A DNA stretch of 30,187 bases from Bacillota bacterium (GTDB lineage Bacteria; Bacillota_I; Bacilli_A; RFN20; CAG-826), in the NCBI GenBank assembly GCA_003501485.1, contig DNPJ01000135.1, positions 1 to 30,187 of the forward strand, given 5' to 3'. The notes below the pieces were generated by a model that saw only the letters and a list, made by a program, of their open reading frames with translations, was not told the DNA's origin and made no database searches. A program made the position numbers and the translations under genes. Positions 1-9,900 of the stretch are shown piece after piece. How positions within the stretch are numbered: position 1 is the first letter of the stretch; every line of letters begins with the position of its first letter.

Positions 1-50
1 GCCATGATACCGATATTTCTGGTATGAGCTAAATCATATTCACGTGACAT
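1..50 (-). CDS. fusA: Elongation factor G, N-terminal fragment
   Basis: Only the first 16 codons are inside the window; the gene continues past the left edge. The peptide starts MSREYDLAHTRNIGIM, which matches the conserved start of EF-G just before its P-loop. EF-G is the GTPase that drives translocation on the ribosome. The start at 50 is supported by a TAGGAG ribosome binding site that shares its TAG with the rpsG stop codon. Position after rpsL and rpsG is the classical str operon order. Nothing can be said about the rest of the protein. Confidence 0.93.
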   Translation of the reverse strand, partial: MSREYDLAHTRNIGIM

Positions 51-62
51 AAATACAAACTC

Positions 63-533
63 CTACCAGCGATAATGAGCATACGCTTTGTTGGCTTCTG
101 CCATTTTGTGCGTATCCTCTCTTTTTTTAACAGATGCGCCTGTTCCGTTTGCAGCATCAATGATTTCAGCAGCAAGCTTTTCTTCCATTGATTTTTCGTT
201 TCTAAGGCGAGCATATGTAACTAACCAACGAAGTCCAAGTGTAACTTTTCTTTCAGATGTAACTTCAACTGGGACTTGATAGTTAGCGGAACCAATACGA
301 CGAACTTTGAGTTCGACTTCTGGCATAATATTTTTTATAGCAGTTGCAAAGACGTCCATTGCTGGTTTGCCTGTTGTCTTTTCAATTTTCTTGAAGGCAT
401 TATAAAGAATAGTTTGAGCAGTTCCTCTTTTACCATCAATCATAATGCGGTTAATCAAACGTGTGACCAATTTACTTTGGTACATTGGATCAGGCAATAC
501 TTCACGTTTTGCAACACATCCTTTACGTGGCAT
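63..533 (-). CDS. rpsG: 30S ribosomal protein S7
   Basis: 156 residues, the usual length for S7, beginning MPRKGCVAKREVLPDP and ending in the conserved YAHYRW. S7 nucleates assembly of the 30S head by binding the 3' major domain of 16S rRNA and lies at the exit site. The start at 533 follows an AGAAAGGAG ribosome binding site in the short gap after rpsL. The TAG stop is part of the Shine-Dalgarno of fusA. In E. coli, S7 is the autogenous repressor of the str mRNA; whether it does that here is not visible. No anomalies were seen. Confidence 0.98.
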   Translation of the reverse strand: MPRKGCVAKREVLPDPMYQSKLVTRLINRIMIDGKRGTAQTILYNAFKKIEKTTGKPAMDVFATAIKNIMPEVELKVRRIGSANYQVPVEVTSERKVTLGLRWLVTYARLRNEKSMEEKLAAEIIDAANGTGASVKKREDTHKMAEANKAYAHYRW

Positions 534-553
534 ATTAAATTCTCCTTTCTAAA

Positions 554-973
554 TTATTTTGCGGCTTTTGGTTTTTTAGTACCGTATAAAGAACGTCCTT
601 GACGTCTTTTTTCAATACCTGCACAGTCAAGTGTACCGCGAACGATATGGTAACGAACACCTGGTAAATCTTTAACACGTCCACCACGAATAATAACTGT
701 GGAGTGTTCTTGCAAGTTGTGTCCTTCACCACCGATATAGGCCGTAACTTCATATCCGTTTGATAAACGAACACGAGCGTATTTACGAAGAGCGGAGTTT
801 GGTTTCTTAGGTGTCATTGTTCCGACACGAGTGCAAACGCCTCTTTTTTGAGCTGAAGGTTGATCAGTCTCACGGCTTCTTAGAGAATTCCATCTTTTTC
901 CAAGAGCAGGAGTTTTTGATTTTTTAACAGCACGAGAACGACCGTTTTTAACTAGTTGGTTAATAGTTGGCAT
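554..973 (-). CDS. rpsL: 30S ribosomal protein S12
   Basis: 139 residues, starting MPTINQLVKNGR. An in-frame ATG six codons upstream (991) lies inside the ribosome binding site AAAGGAGG, so 973 is the real start. S12 sits at the decoding centre and controls accuracy. The two loops altered in streptomycin-resistant mutants are both ancestral: TPKKPNSALRK carries the lysine equivalent to E. coli K43, and GRVKDLPGVRYH the one equivalent to K88. No streptomycin-resistance change is therefore seen. It is the first gene of the str operon, preceded by its own promoter and leader. Confidence 0.98.
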   Translation of the reverse strand: MPTINQLVKNGRSRAVKKSKTPALGKRWNSLRSRETDQPSAQKRGVCTRVGTMTPKKPNSALRKYARVRLSNGYEVTAYIGGEGHNLQEHSTVIIRGGRVKDLPGVRYHIVRGTLDCAGIEKRRQGRSLYGTKKPKAAK

Positions 974-1070
974 TGATTGTCCTCCTTTCAATGAATACTA
1001 TTATGCACACATTACCCGGTGTGTCTTTATTATCCGTAAATAATAAGACCTCTAGGGCCATGCGCAACTG
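974..1070 (-). promoter_or_regulatory. Structured 5' leader of the str operon
   Basis: About 100 nt lie between the predicted transcription start and rpsL. Two hairpins can be drawn on the minus strand. One pairs GTCTTATTAT (around 1049-1040) with ATAATAAAGAC (around 1033-1023), with a single bulged A. The next has a five-pair CACAC/GTGTG stem (about 1024-1004) around an eight-base loop, and ends shortly before the ribosome binding site. The arrangement suits an autogenous ribosomal-protein leader binding S12 or S7, but I recognise no named family; the function is inferred from position and pairing. Confidence 0.45.
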
Positions 1071-1076
1071 AAATAA

Positions 1077-1104
1077 ATTATATCAATATATAAAAAAGTG
1101 TCAA
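1077..1104 (-). promoter_or_regulatory. SigA-type promoter of the str operon
   Basis: A perfect -35 TTGACA (1104-1099) and a perfect -10 TATAAT (1082-1077) are separated by 16 bp on the minus strand, downstream of the protease terminator and upstream of the rpsL leader. Transcription should start near 1070. Confidence 0.85.
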
Positions 1105-1130
1105 ACAAAATATTAATATTTACTATATAT

Positions 1131-1162
1131 AAAAAAGCTACCCACTTTGTTAGTAGGTAGCT
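1131..1162 (-). terminator. Rho-independent terminator of the M6 protease gene
   Basis: An 11-bp stem (1162-1152 with 1146-1136, one G-U pair) closes a five-base loop and is followed by six T on the minus strand. It begins six bases after the protease stop codon and separates that gene from the str operon promoter. Confidence 0.88.
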
Positions 1163-1168
1163 ATTTGA

Positions 1169-2875
1169 TTAGGCATATAAGAATGTTAGTGTAGCGGAAT
1201 CTTCAGTGATGCTATCAATTGTGAACTTAAATCCGAATTTATTACCCGAATTAAATTCATAATCTTTATATGTATCATAGCCAAAGGAATCGCCTTCATG
1301 GAACATATTATCATCTTTAACTTGAAGAACAGTTTTTCCAGTTTGTGATATATATTCAATTAACCAGTTATATGTACCATCTTCATTTTTAACAGTTCTT
1401 GAACCAGTATTTTCGTTACCAGTTTTTATGATTTGAGATGATGTTGTGTTAAGAATCGCATTTGTATAACCAAGGAATTTTCCTTTATTTGATTCACCAG
1501 TTGAACTACTTGAATAATCATAAATACCAAGTCTTGAATCAACATGATATACCTTGATGCCAGGTTTAGTTGGACAAATTGGATAAGATCCAGCATATGC
1601 TTGTTGACTATCAAGCGTATTCACACCTTCTGGAGTGTAATATTCAATAGCTAGATATTCGCTAAAGAAAGTATTGCCTTTATCATTATCTTTAAAATAT
1701 CCGCGATATGGAACCATGATGCAGTCACCAGTTCTTGTAAATGAATTAACTGTAACGGTTGTAGGTCCAGTTACAACAACAGGATTTGTCCAACCTAATA
1801 ATGATTTAGAATAAGAGTTATGATCGCCAACGTTATAAGCCATCATATCAACGCTTGCAATTGGGTTGACTTTATTGTCATAGTCATAATTGTAATAATC
1901 AGTTAATCCTAACGCGTGTCCGGTTTCATGAATGATTGTATGTCCATCTACTTTGGCAGTTCCGGAAGAAATTTCTTCACATGTCCATGGACGCCACTTA
2001 CCATTATCAAATACGCCGCCTTCAAAACAAGTGTAATACGATTGGAAATTCCATTTTGAAAGACGTGGTTTTTTAACATCGCCTTCAGTAGTTGTGCCAC
2101 CACAGTAAGCCCAGAAAATTTCATTGTCAATAGCAACGTCTTGGCCATTTTCGTCTTTATATGTTGCATAATATGGGGCGCTATAAACCATTTCGATTAC
2201 ATCAAAGCATCCATCTTTATCTGAATCAAAATATTGCAAAAATTCTTCACCGCTTTTGAACATTTGATTGCCGTTTTCATCTTTGAAAATAGCAAACTTC
2301 TTCATAGTATTATCACTGTAATAAGACAAGATGTTTTGAGCGAGTTGGGCTGCAGTCGAACTTTGACCAAATTCTTTTGCGCTCACAGGATTCATCGTAA
2401 ATGCATTTGTATATGCTTGAAACCATGGTGCAACAATACCATTAAAATTTAATTTTCCATAACTTGCAGACTTGTAATAAGAAGAAAGTGAATGCCACAT
2501 TGTTTCCTCTGGTTCACCAAAAAACACTTTTCTAATATCTTCTAATGCATTATCTGCGCCACGCCCAGTTGCAGTCGAATCATCGTGGCGATATGCCTTG
2601 CTATCCTTTGTTTCAGAATTGTAATATTTACCAACTTCTTCAGCAGGATAATCTGTGAATTCTACAGGAACAACGAATACCCGTGTATCACCTGTTGAAG
2701 GTGCTGGATATCCTTGCTTTTCACCTTTCTTAATAACATCTCTCATTGTAATAGTTTCATCAAGATCATGAAATTTTCTTTGATTTTCAGGAGAAGGAGT
2801 ATTGCTTTCACAGCTCGATACCATCGTAATTATTGGTAATAAAACTAATGATTTTAATAATTTTTTTATATTCAT
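1169..2875 (-). CDS. Secreted M6-type zinc metalloprotease lipoprotein
   Basis: 568 residues. A lysine-rich start and hydrophobic stretch end in the lipobox VSSC with Cys22, so the protein should be a lipoprotein on the outer face of the membrane. The zinc site HETGHALGLTD (residues 316-326: H316, E317, H320, with D326 after the GL) and the later SVDMMAYN (341-348) are the hallmarks of the M6 / immune-inhibitor-A clan. DSDKDGCFD near 217-225 resembles a calcium-binding loop. The region after about 360 probably forms a beta-rich C-terminal domain. The chosen start has AAAGGAGG upstream; a longer frame to 2980 would run into the promoter and the rpoC terminator. The gene is monocistronic and interrupts the usual rpoC-rpsL junction. 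Protein substrates are likely but unknown. Confidence 0.85.
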   Translation of the reverse strand: MNIKKLLKSLVLLPIITMVSSCESNTPSPENQRKFHDLDETITMRDVIKKGEKQGYPAPSTGDTRVFVVPVEFTDYPAEEVGKYYNSETKDSKAYRHDDSTATGRGADNALEDIRKVFFGEPEETMWHSLSSYYKSASYGKLNFNGIVAPWFQAYTNAFTMNPVSAKEFGQSSTAAQLAQNILSYYSDNTMKKFAIFKDENGNQMFKSGEEFLQYFDSDKDGCFDVIEMVYSAPYYATYKDENGQDVAIDNEIFWAYCGGTTTEGDVKKPRLSKWNFQSYYTCFEGGVFDNGKWRPWTCEEISSGTAKVDGHTIIHETGHALGLTDYYNYDYDNKVNPIASVDMMAYNVGDHNSYSKSLLGWTNPVVVTGPTTVTVNSFTRTGDCIMVPYRGYFKDNDKGNTFFSEYLAIEYYTPEGVNTLDSQQAYAGSYPICPTKPGIKVYHVDSRLGIYDYSSSSTGESNKGKFLGYTNAILNTTSSQIIKTGNENTGSRTVKNEDGTYNWLIEYISQTGKTVLQVKDDNMFHEGDSFGYDTYKDYEFNSGNKFGFKFTIDSITEDSATLTFLYA

Positions 2876-2904
2876 TTTATTAGCCTCCTTTTTTTGCTTT
2901 GTGT

Positions 2905-2933
2905 ATTTTATCATTGTTCGTAAAATATAACAA
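2905..2933 (-). promoter_or_regulatory. Promoter of the M6 protease gene
   Basis: TTGTTA (2933-2928) and TAAAAT (2910-2905) are 17 bp apart on the minus strand. They start four bases beyond the T-run of the rpoC terminator and lie 30 bases before the protease ATG. No operator-like repeat is evident. Confidence 0.6.
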
Positions 2934-2936
2934 TAC

Positions 2937-2968
2937 AAAAAAGTACCATCCAACGATGAATGGTACTT
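2937..2968 (-). terminator. Terminator at the end of the rplK-rpoC unit
   Basis: A nine-pair perfect stem, AAGTACCAT (2968-2960) with ATGGTACTT (2949-2941), closes a 10-base loop and runs into six T. It sits 15 bases after the rpoC stop codon. Confidence 0.88.
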
Positions 2969-2983
2969 AATATATTTCACAAA

Positions 2984-5900
2984 TTATTCAATTTCATCTG
3001 CTCTATCGTGAGCTTCAATGTATTGTTGTTTAACTTGTTTCATTTTGCCAGCAACTGTAAAGTCTTTGACATGTTCGTATTCTTGCTCTTCAGTGAACAA
3101 GCCATCACCAGCAGGAATTAACTTACCAGTAATAACATTTTCCTTTAAGCCATGGAGAGGATCAACTTTTTCTTTAATTGCAGCATCTGTGAGAACTCTT
3201 GTTGTTTCTTGGAAGCTTGCAGCTGACAAGAATGATTTTGTTTCAAGAGCGGCTTTTGTGATACCGAGAATAAGTTGATGTCCAACAGCTGGTTTTTTAC
3301 CATTGAAGATTGCATCTTCGTTTTGAGCTGTAAATTCTTCGATATCGACTTTTGTGCCTGGAGATAATGTTGTATCACCTGAATCAGTAATAACAACTTT
3401 CTTAAGCATTTGTTTAACGATAACTTCAATGTGCTTATCGGAAATAGAAATTGATTGTTCACGATAAACTTTTTGAATTTCAGAAAGAACATAATTCTCA
3501 ACATCGAGTTTTGAGCTAACTTCAAGAAGTTTCTTAGGTGAAATAGCACCTTCAGTTAATTTTGAACCAGCTTTAACAAAGTCGCCTTCTTTAACACATG
3601 GACGAGCGCCGAAGGAGGAAACGAATTCCTTTGGCTTAGGTTCTTGTTCATTTGAAACTGTGAAAGTGTATTTTCCATTATTTTCAGCAACAGAAATAAC
3701 TTCGCCATCGATTTCAGAAATGAGAGCCTCACCTTTTGGATTACGTGCCTCAACAAGTTCTTGAACACGTGGAAGACCACTTGTAATATCACTACCAGCA
3801 ACACCACCTGAGTTAAATGTACGCATTGTTAATTGTGTACCTGGTTCACCGATGGATTGAGCAGCCATAATGCCAACTGCTTCACCAACTTTAACGATTT
3901 CACCAGTAGCAAGGTTACGGCCATAACAATGTACGCAAACACCATTCTTTGTTTGACATCCAAATAAGGAACGGATTTCCACTTCTTCAATGCCTGCATC
4001 AACGATATCTTTTGCAAGTTTTTCATCGATTAATGCATTTCCGTGAACGATAACTTCTCCTGTATTAGGATTTATGATATCGCGAAGAGCAAATCTTCCA
4101 ACTAAGCGATCATATAATGGTACAACGATAATATTTTTTACATCGTCTTTAATTGCGCGAACCACGAAACCGTGGTCGGTATGGCAATCTTCTTCGCGAA
4201 CAATGACATCTTGGCTAACGTCGACAAGACGACGTGTTAAATAACCTGAGTCGGCAGTCTTCAAAGCTGTATCAGCACCACCCTTACGGGCACCGTGAGT
4301 AGCAATAAAGTATTCAGCAACAGTCATACCCTCGCGGAAACATGATTTAATTGGAAGTTCAATTGTTTCGCCTTTAGGATTTTGCATCAAACCACGCATA
4401 CCGGAAAGTTGTGTTAGGTTAGAAATAGATCCACGAGCGCCAGAATCACTCATCATGTAAATTGGATTACGTTTATCTTTATCAAATTGAGTTGTAAGAT
4501 CTTTCTTAACTTGATCAAGAACATTAGTCCAAACATTACATACTTCTTTATGGTGTTCTTCTTCAGTAAGAAGACCTTTATCATAAAGTTTATTGAGTTT
4601 TAAGACTTGTTCATCGCCACCTTTAATAAGTTCATCTTTATCATTTAGTAAAGGAACATCGGTAAACGAAATTGTAAATCCGGCAGTTGTAGAATATTTA
4701 AATCCTTGGTCTTTCATTTTATCAAGGACTGCGGATGTCTTTGAAGTTCCATAACGATGATAGACTTCGTCAATAATATTACCGAGGTCTTTTTTCTTGA
4801 ATGGAGCAATCAAAGGACGGTTATGTATTTCTTCCACAATATTTGTTCCATATGGAACGAAGAATTCAGGTAAATCGCCTTTTAAATTGCGTTTGTCTGG
4901 TGAATTCAAATATGGGAAATCTGATGGGAAAATTAAGTTAAAGATAACTTTACCAACAGTTGTTAATAAGTAAGAATGATTCATTTCATCTGTGAAACCA
5001 GTCTTATTTAAGCTTGAAGCACGAATTGCAATACGTGTGTGTAGATGGGCTTGTTTTGTTTGATAAGCCATAATTACTTCATCGATATTGCGGAATACTT
5101 TTCCTTCAGCGTTTCCATAAAGTTCAAATAATTCGTATTCTTCAATATCACCTTTTGCTTTACGTCTATCGGCACGGGCAAGAAGAGCTTCTTTTGTTTC
5201 TTCAAGTGTCAAATAATAATTTCCAAGAACCATATCTTGTGATGGAGTAACAATAGGTTTTCCGTCTTTTGGTCCAAGAATATTATTTGAAGCAAGCATG
5301 AGTTCAAGAGCTTCTTGTTGTGCTTCTTTGCAAAGCGGTAGGTGAACCGCCATTTGGTCACCATCAAAGTCAGCGTTAAATCCAGCACAAACAAGTGGGT
5401 GAAGACGAATTGCACGTCCTTCAACAAGTTTTGGTTGGAATGCTTGAATACCTAAACGGTGAAGAGTAGGAGCACGGTTAAGTAATACTGGATGATCAGA
5501 AATGATTTCTTCAACAATATCAAATACTACAGGTTCATAATTATCAATAATCTTTTGAGCTGTTTGGTGAGCACTAGCAATACCTCGTTTAATCAAAATA
5601 TTAATGATGTATGGACGCAATAATTGAATTGCCATTTCTCTTGGAAGTCCACATTGATACATCTTTAGGTCTGGTCCAACAGCAATAACTGAACGACCTG
5701 AGTAATCAACACGTTTTCCAAGAAGATTTTGTCTAAAGCGACCTTGTTTGCCTTTTAAACCAGAACTTAATGATTTTAATGGGCGTCCATTTGCGCCTTG
5801 AACAGGTTTATTACGACGACCATTATCGATAAGAGCGTCAACGGCTTCTTGAAGCATACGACGACCATTCATTAAGATAACGTTAGGTGCATTTAAGTCA

Positions 5901-6892
5901 ATCATCTTTTTAAGACGAGCATTACGAGTAATAACTCTTCTATAAAGATCATTTAAGTCAGAAGCAGCAAAACGTCCGCCATCGAGTTGAAGCATTGGAC
6001 GAAGGTCTGGTGGTATTACAGGAACAACATCAAGGACCATCCATTCAGGTTTGTTGTGTGAATGAAGAAATGCGTCAACAACTTCAAGGCGTTTAACCGC
6101 TTTAGCGCGTTTTTGGCCAGTTGATTTTTCAATTTCAAGAACAATCTTGTCATGTTCCATTTGAAGATATGTGCGTCTTTCTTCTCCTTCAGGAATAACT
6201 TCAGGATATTTGCTAAGATCAGCAAGTAAATGTTTAATAGCTTCGGCACCTTCTCCAAATTCAGCATGTGTATATTTGCTAATGAATTTTGAAACAGATA
6301 AGAAGTCAAATGCTTCTTCTTGATTGGCCATATTTTCAAGATATAAATTGGCTTTTTCTTTATCGTTATCATCAGCGATAACATCCATGATTTCGCAATT
6401 AATTACATCTCTAAATACTTCACGTGCATTCTTTTCATCTAAGAATTGACGGTATTTTAAGATTTTGCTTGTTCCTGGATTAAGGCAAATGTGAGCGATA
6501 AAATAAGTCACTTCTTCAACTTGTTTTGGTGGAACGTCAAGCAATAAACCAATGCGGCTTGGTATTCCTTTTAAATACCAAATATGTGTACATGGAGAAA
6601 CGAGTTCAATATGACCCATTCTTTCACGTCTTGCATCTTTAGAGATGACTTCAACACCACATTTTTCACAAACGCGGCCAGCATCTTTTATTTTTTTGTA
6701 TTTTCCACAGTGACATTCATAGTCTTTGCTAGGACCAAAGATTTTTTCACAGAATAAACCATCTGGTTCTGGCTTTTGGCTACGATAGTTGATTGTTTCA
6801 GCTTTTGTAACTTCACCATGTGACCATGCACGAATCTCTTCAGGAGAGGCAAGACCAACTTTGATTGCTGATAAATTTTTAACATCAAACAT
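2984..6892 (-). CDS. rpoC: RNA polymerase beta' subunit
   Basis: 1302 residues, a normal length for a Firmicutes/Mollicutes beta' without large lineage insertions. The N-terminal zinc site is formed by C60, C62, C75 and C78. The catalytic magnesium loop NADFDGDQ is intact with D508, D510 and D512. The bridge-helix and trigger-loop region is conserved (FREGMTVAEYF, THGARKGGADTALKTA), and the second zinc-binding cluster CQTKNGVCVHC is present. The start at 6892 has AAGGAGGT eight bases upstream, directly after the rpoB TAA, so translation is probably coupled. It is the last gene of the long rplK-rpoC unit. No disruption was seen. Confidence 0.98.
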   Translation of the reverse strand: MFDVKNLSAIKVGLASPEEIRAWSHGEVTKAETINYRSQKPEPDGLFCEKIFGPSKDYECHCGKYKKIKDAGRVCEKCGVEVISKDARRERMGHIELVSPCTHIWYLKGIPSRIGLLLDVPPKQVEEVTYFIAHICLNPGTSKILKYRQFLDEKNAREVFRDVINCEIMDVIADDNDKEKANLYLENMANQEEAFDFLSVSKFISKYTHAEFGEGAEAIKHLLADLSKYPEVIPEGEERRTYLQMEHDKIVLEIEKSTGQKRAKAVKRLEVVDAFLHSHNKPEWMVLDVVPVIPPDLRPMLQLDGGRFAASDLNDLYRRVITRNARLKKMIDLNAPNVILMNGRRMLQEAVDALIDNGRRNKPVQGANGRPLKSLSSGLKGKQGRFRQNLLGKRVDYSGRSVIAVGPDLKMYQCGLPREMAIQLLRPYIINILIKRGIASAHQTAQKIIDNYEPVVFDIVEEIISDHPVLLNRAPTLHRLGIQAFQPKLVEGRAIRLHPLVCAGFNADFDGDQMAVHLPLCKEAQQEALELMLASNNILGPKDGKPIVTPSQDMVLGNYYLTLEETKEALLARADRRKAKGDIEEYELFELYGNAEGKVFRNIDEVIMAYQTKQAHLHTRIAIRASSLNKTGFTDEMNHSYLLTTVGKVIFNLIFPSDFPYLNSPDKRNLKGDLPEFFVPYGTNIVEEIHNRPLIAPFKKKDLGNIIDEVYHRYGTSKTSAVLDKMKDQGFKYSTTAGFTISFTDVPLLNDKDELIKGGDEQVLKLNKLYDKGLLTEEEHHKEVCNVWTNVLDQVKKDLTTQFDKDKRNPIYMMSDSGARGSISNLTQLSGMRGLMQNPKGETIELPIKSCFREGMTVAEYFIATHGARKGGADTALKTADSGYLTRRLVDVSQDVIVREEDCHTDHGFVVRAIKDDVKNIIVVPLYDRLVGRFALRDIINPNTGEVIVHGNALIDEKLAKDIVDAGIEEVEIRSLFGCQTKNGVCVHCYGRNLATGEIVKVGEAVGIMAAQSIGEPGTQLTMRTFNSGGVAGSDITSGLPRVQELVEARNPKGEALISEIDGEVISVAENNGKYTFTVSNEQEPKPKEFVSSFGARPCVKEGDFVKAGSKLTEGAISPKKLLEVSSKLDVENYVLSEIQKVYREQSISISDKHIEVIVKQMLKKVVITDSGDTTLSPGTKVDIEEFTAQNEDAIFNGKKPAVGHQLILGITKAALETKSFLSAASFQETTRVLTDAAIKEKVDPLHGLKENVITGKLIPAGDGLFTEEQEYEHVKDFTVAGKMKQVKQQYIEAHDRADEIE

Positions 6893-6906
6893 ATATCAAT
6901 ACCTCC

Positions 6907-9900
6907 TTATTTAATTGTTAATTCTTCATCAATGTCATACATACTGGCATTTGAAGAATCGAGATCATCATCGTGCTTACCAGCACCGGTGAGATTACGA
7001 ATGACTGTATTAATTTTTCTTTCTTCTTGACGAGCTTCGGTAGCAATTGCATTTGTATCGATAATTGTACCGTTTTCATCGAGAAGTTCGACATTAAGGC
7101 AAAGGCCTTTAAGTTCTTTGATAAGAACGTTAAATGCTTCTGGAATACTTGGTTTAGGAATGTCGAGACCTTTAATGATAGATTCATACGCTTTGCGGCG
7201 GCCAACTCTATCATCAGATTTAATTGTAAGAATTTCTTGCAATGTGTGAGCGGCACCATAAGCTTCAAGTGCCCAAACTTCCATTTCACCAAATCTTTGA
7301 CCACCATTTTGGGCTTTACCACCAAGTGGTTGTTGTGTAACCAAGCTATATGGTCCAACAGAACGAGCATGAAGTTTATCATCGACCATGTGTACGAGTT
7401 TAATCATATACATAACACCGACAGAAATTCTTTCGTCAAATCTTTCACCAGTACGACCATCATAAAGGATAGTTTTTCCATCTGGTGCAATTTGTGCTTG
7501 TTTCATTAAATCAAAGATTTCTTCGTTTGAAATTCCGTCAAAAACAGGAGTTGCAACTTTAAGCCCAAGTTTTTTACAAGCAAGGCCTAAGTGCATTTCA
7601 AGAATTTGACCAATATTCATACGTGAAGGAACGCCTAGTGGGTTGAGCATGATATCAACTGGTGTACCATCAGCTAAGAATGGCATATCTTCGACTGGTA
7701 AAATACGGGAAATAACACCTTTATTACCATGACGACCAGACATCTTGTCACCTTCAGAAATTTTACGTTTTTGAGCGACAAAGACGTGGACTGATTTCTT
7801 AACACCATGTGGAAGTTCATCACCGTTTTCGAGTGAGAATACCTTGACATCAAGAACAATACCAGCGCCACCATGTGGAACTTTAAGAGAAGAATCTTTC
7901 ATGTCTTTTGTCTTTTCGGCAAAAATAGCCATGAGTAGTTTTTCTTCTGGTGATTGTTGTTCGCTTTCACCTTTTGGTGTTACTTTTCCGACAAGAATAT
8001 CACCTTCGCGAACTTCAGTACCAATAGTAACAATACCATTAGCGTCTAAGAATGCTTTTGCGGATTCTTTGACATTTGGAATATCGCGTGTAATTTCTTC
8101 AGGTCCAAGCTTTGTATCACGACAATCAAGAATATGTTCTTCAATATGAATTGAAGTATAAGTGTCATCTTTAACAAGTCTTTCGGACATGATGACAGCA
8201 TCTTCGTAGTTATAACCATCCCATGTCATGAATGCAACAGTTACGTTTTGACCTAATGCAAGATCACCGTTTTCCATTGCTGGTCCATCGGCAAGAATTT
8301 GGCCTTTTTTAACTTCATCGCCAACTTTAACAATGGCTTTTTGGTTAATGCAAGTGCCTTGGTTACTTCTTTCGAATTTTTGTAATTTATATTCGCGCAC
8401 GTATTTTCCTTCTTTTACGCGAATGACTTGGCTATCTACATATTTGACTACACCATCGCTTGCGGCAACAACTGCAAGGCCTGCATCCTTAGCAATCTTA
8501 TATTCAAGACCTGTTCCAACATATGGAGCAGTTGGTCTTAATAATGGGAGAGCTTGACGTTGCATGTTAGCACCCATAAGAGCACGTTTAGCATCGTCAT
8601 TTTCAAGGAATGGAATACAAGCTGAAGCAATTGAGACGACTTGTTTTGGTGAAACGTCCATATAATCGATAAGAGAACTATCAATGACTACGTTTTCACC
8701 GTTGTGACGGGCGATGACTTCTTTGTCAATAATATATCCATTTTCATCTAAATGAACGCTATCTTCAGCAATATAGTGATCCTTTTCCATATCTGCGGAA
8801 AGATATTCGGTTTCATCAGTAACACGAGAACCATTTTCATCTTTCTTAACGATACGATAAGGAGTTTCGATAAAGCCATATTTATTTACTTTAGCATAAG
8901 ATGCTAAGTTTGAAATAAGTCCAATGTTTTGTCCTTCAGGAGTTTCGATTGGACAAATACGACCGTAGTGAGTTGGGTGAACGTCACGAATAGCCATTGA
9001 TGCACGTTCACGGGTAATACCACCATGACCTAAAGCGGAAATACGACGCTTGTTAGTTAATTCTGAAAGAGGATTAACTTGGTCCATAACTTGTGAAAGT
9101 TGGTTGGTGGCAAAGAATTCACGAATTGAACTTGTTAATGGCTTAATGTTGATAAGTGATTGAACTGTTGCACTATCAAGATCAGTAATAGACATCTTTT
9201 GTTGGACAGTTTTAACCATCTTAGAAAGACCTAATCTGAATTGATTTTGAACAAGTTCACCAACACATCTAATACGACGGTTGCCTAAATTATCAATATC
9301 ATCGACATCACCAAACCCAGCCATGATATTCATTAAATATGAGAATAAAGCAATAATATCGGAGAAAGCCATCCATTCAATGGTGAGATTTAAATCTGTA
9401 CCAATGATGTTTTCGACCTTATCCATTTTGTCATCAACATAGACTTTAATCATGTTGACTTTGCCTGAGAATGTTTGTGCGAGTTCATTTTTAGTCTTTT
9501 CATCGCCTTTACCTTTTGGGGCTGTACGAATCAAAGATTCGACTAAAGCAGGATTTGCTTTAATTACTTTTTCATGTGCTCCATTTTCAAACACTTCAGC
9601 GTCCATTAATTTTTGAACATCTTCTTTTGAAAGGTAATCGCCTTTTTTATAAAGAATTTCGCCATTTTCATCGACTAAATTTTCAGCAAGATAACGACCT
9701 GCTAAACGATTATAAATGCCGAGTTTATTACGACATTTGAAACGTCCAGCAGAACCGATATCATAACGACGATGATCAAAGAATTTTTGGATTAAGAAAT
9801 TGCTAATACCTTCATCAGTAATTGGTTCACCAGGTTTAATCTTTTTGAAAATTGTGACTAAAGCTTTTTGAGGTGAATCAGTTTCTGCATCTTTTTCGAT

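Noticed and set aside
88..602. Plus-strand frames antisense to rpsG and rpsL
   Set aside because: They mirror highly conserved ribosomal protein genes; cysteine- and phenylalanine-rich composition is typical of antisense shadows.
2876..2980. N-terminal extension of the M6 protease to 2980
   Set aside because: The extension would translate through the rpoC terminator, the promoter and the AAAGGAGG site, and would bury the lipoprotein signal peptide.
6973..7509. 178-residue open frame on the plus strand
   Set aside because: It lies entirely antisense to conserved rpoB codons, has no ribosome binding site or family resemblance, and is explained by the rpoB codon pattern.
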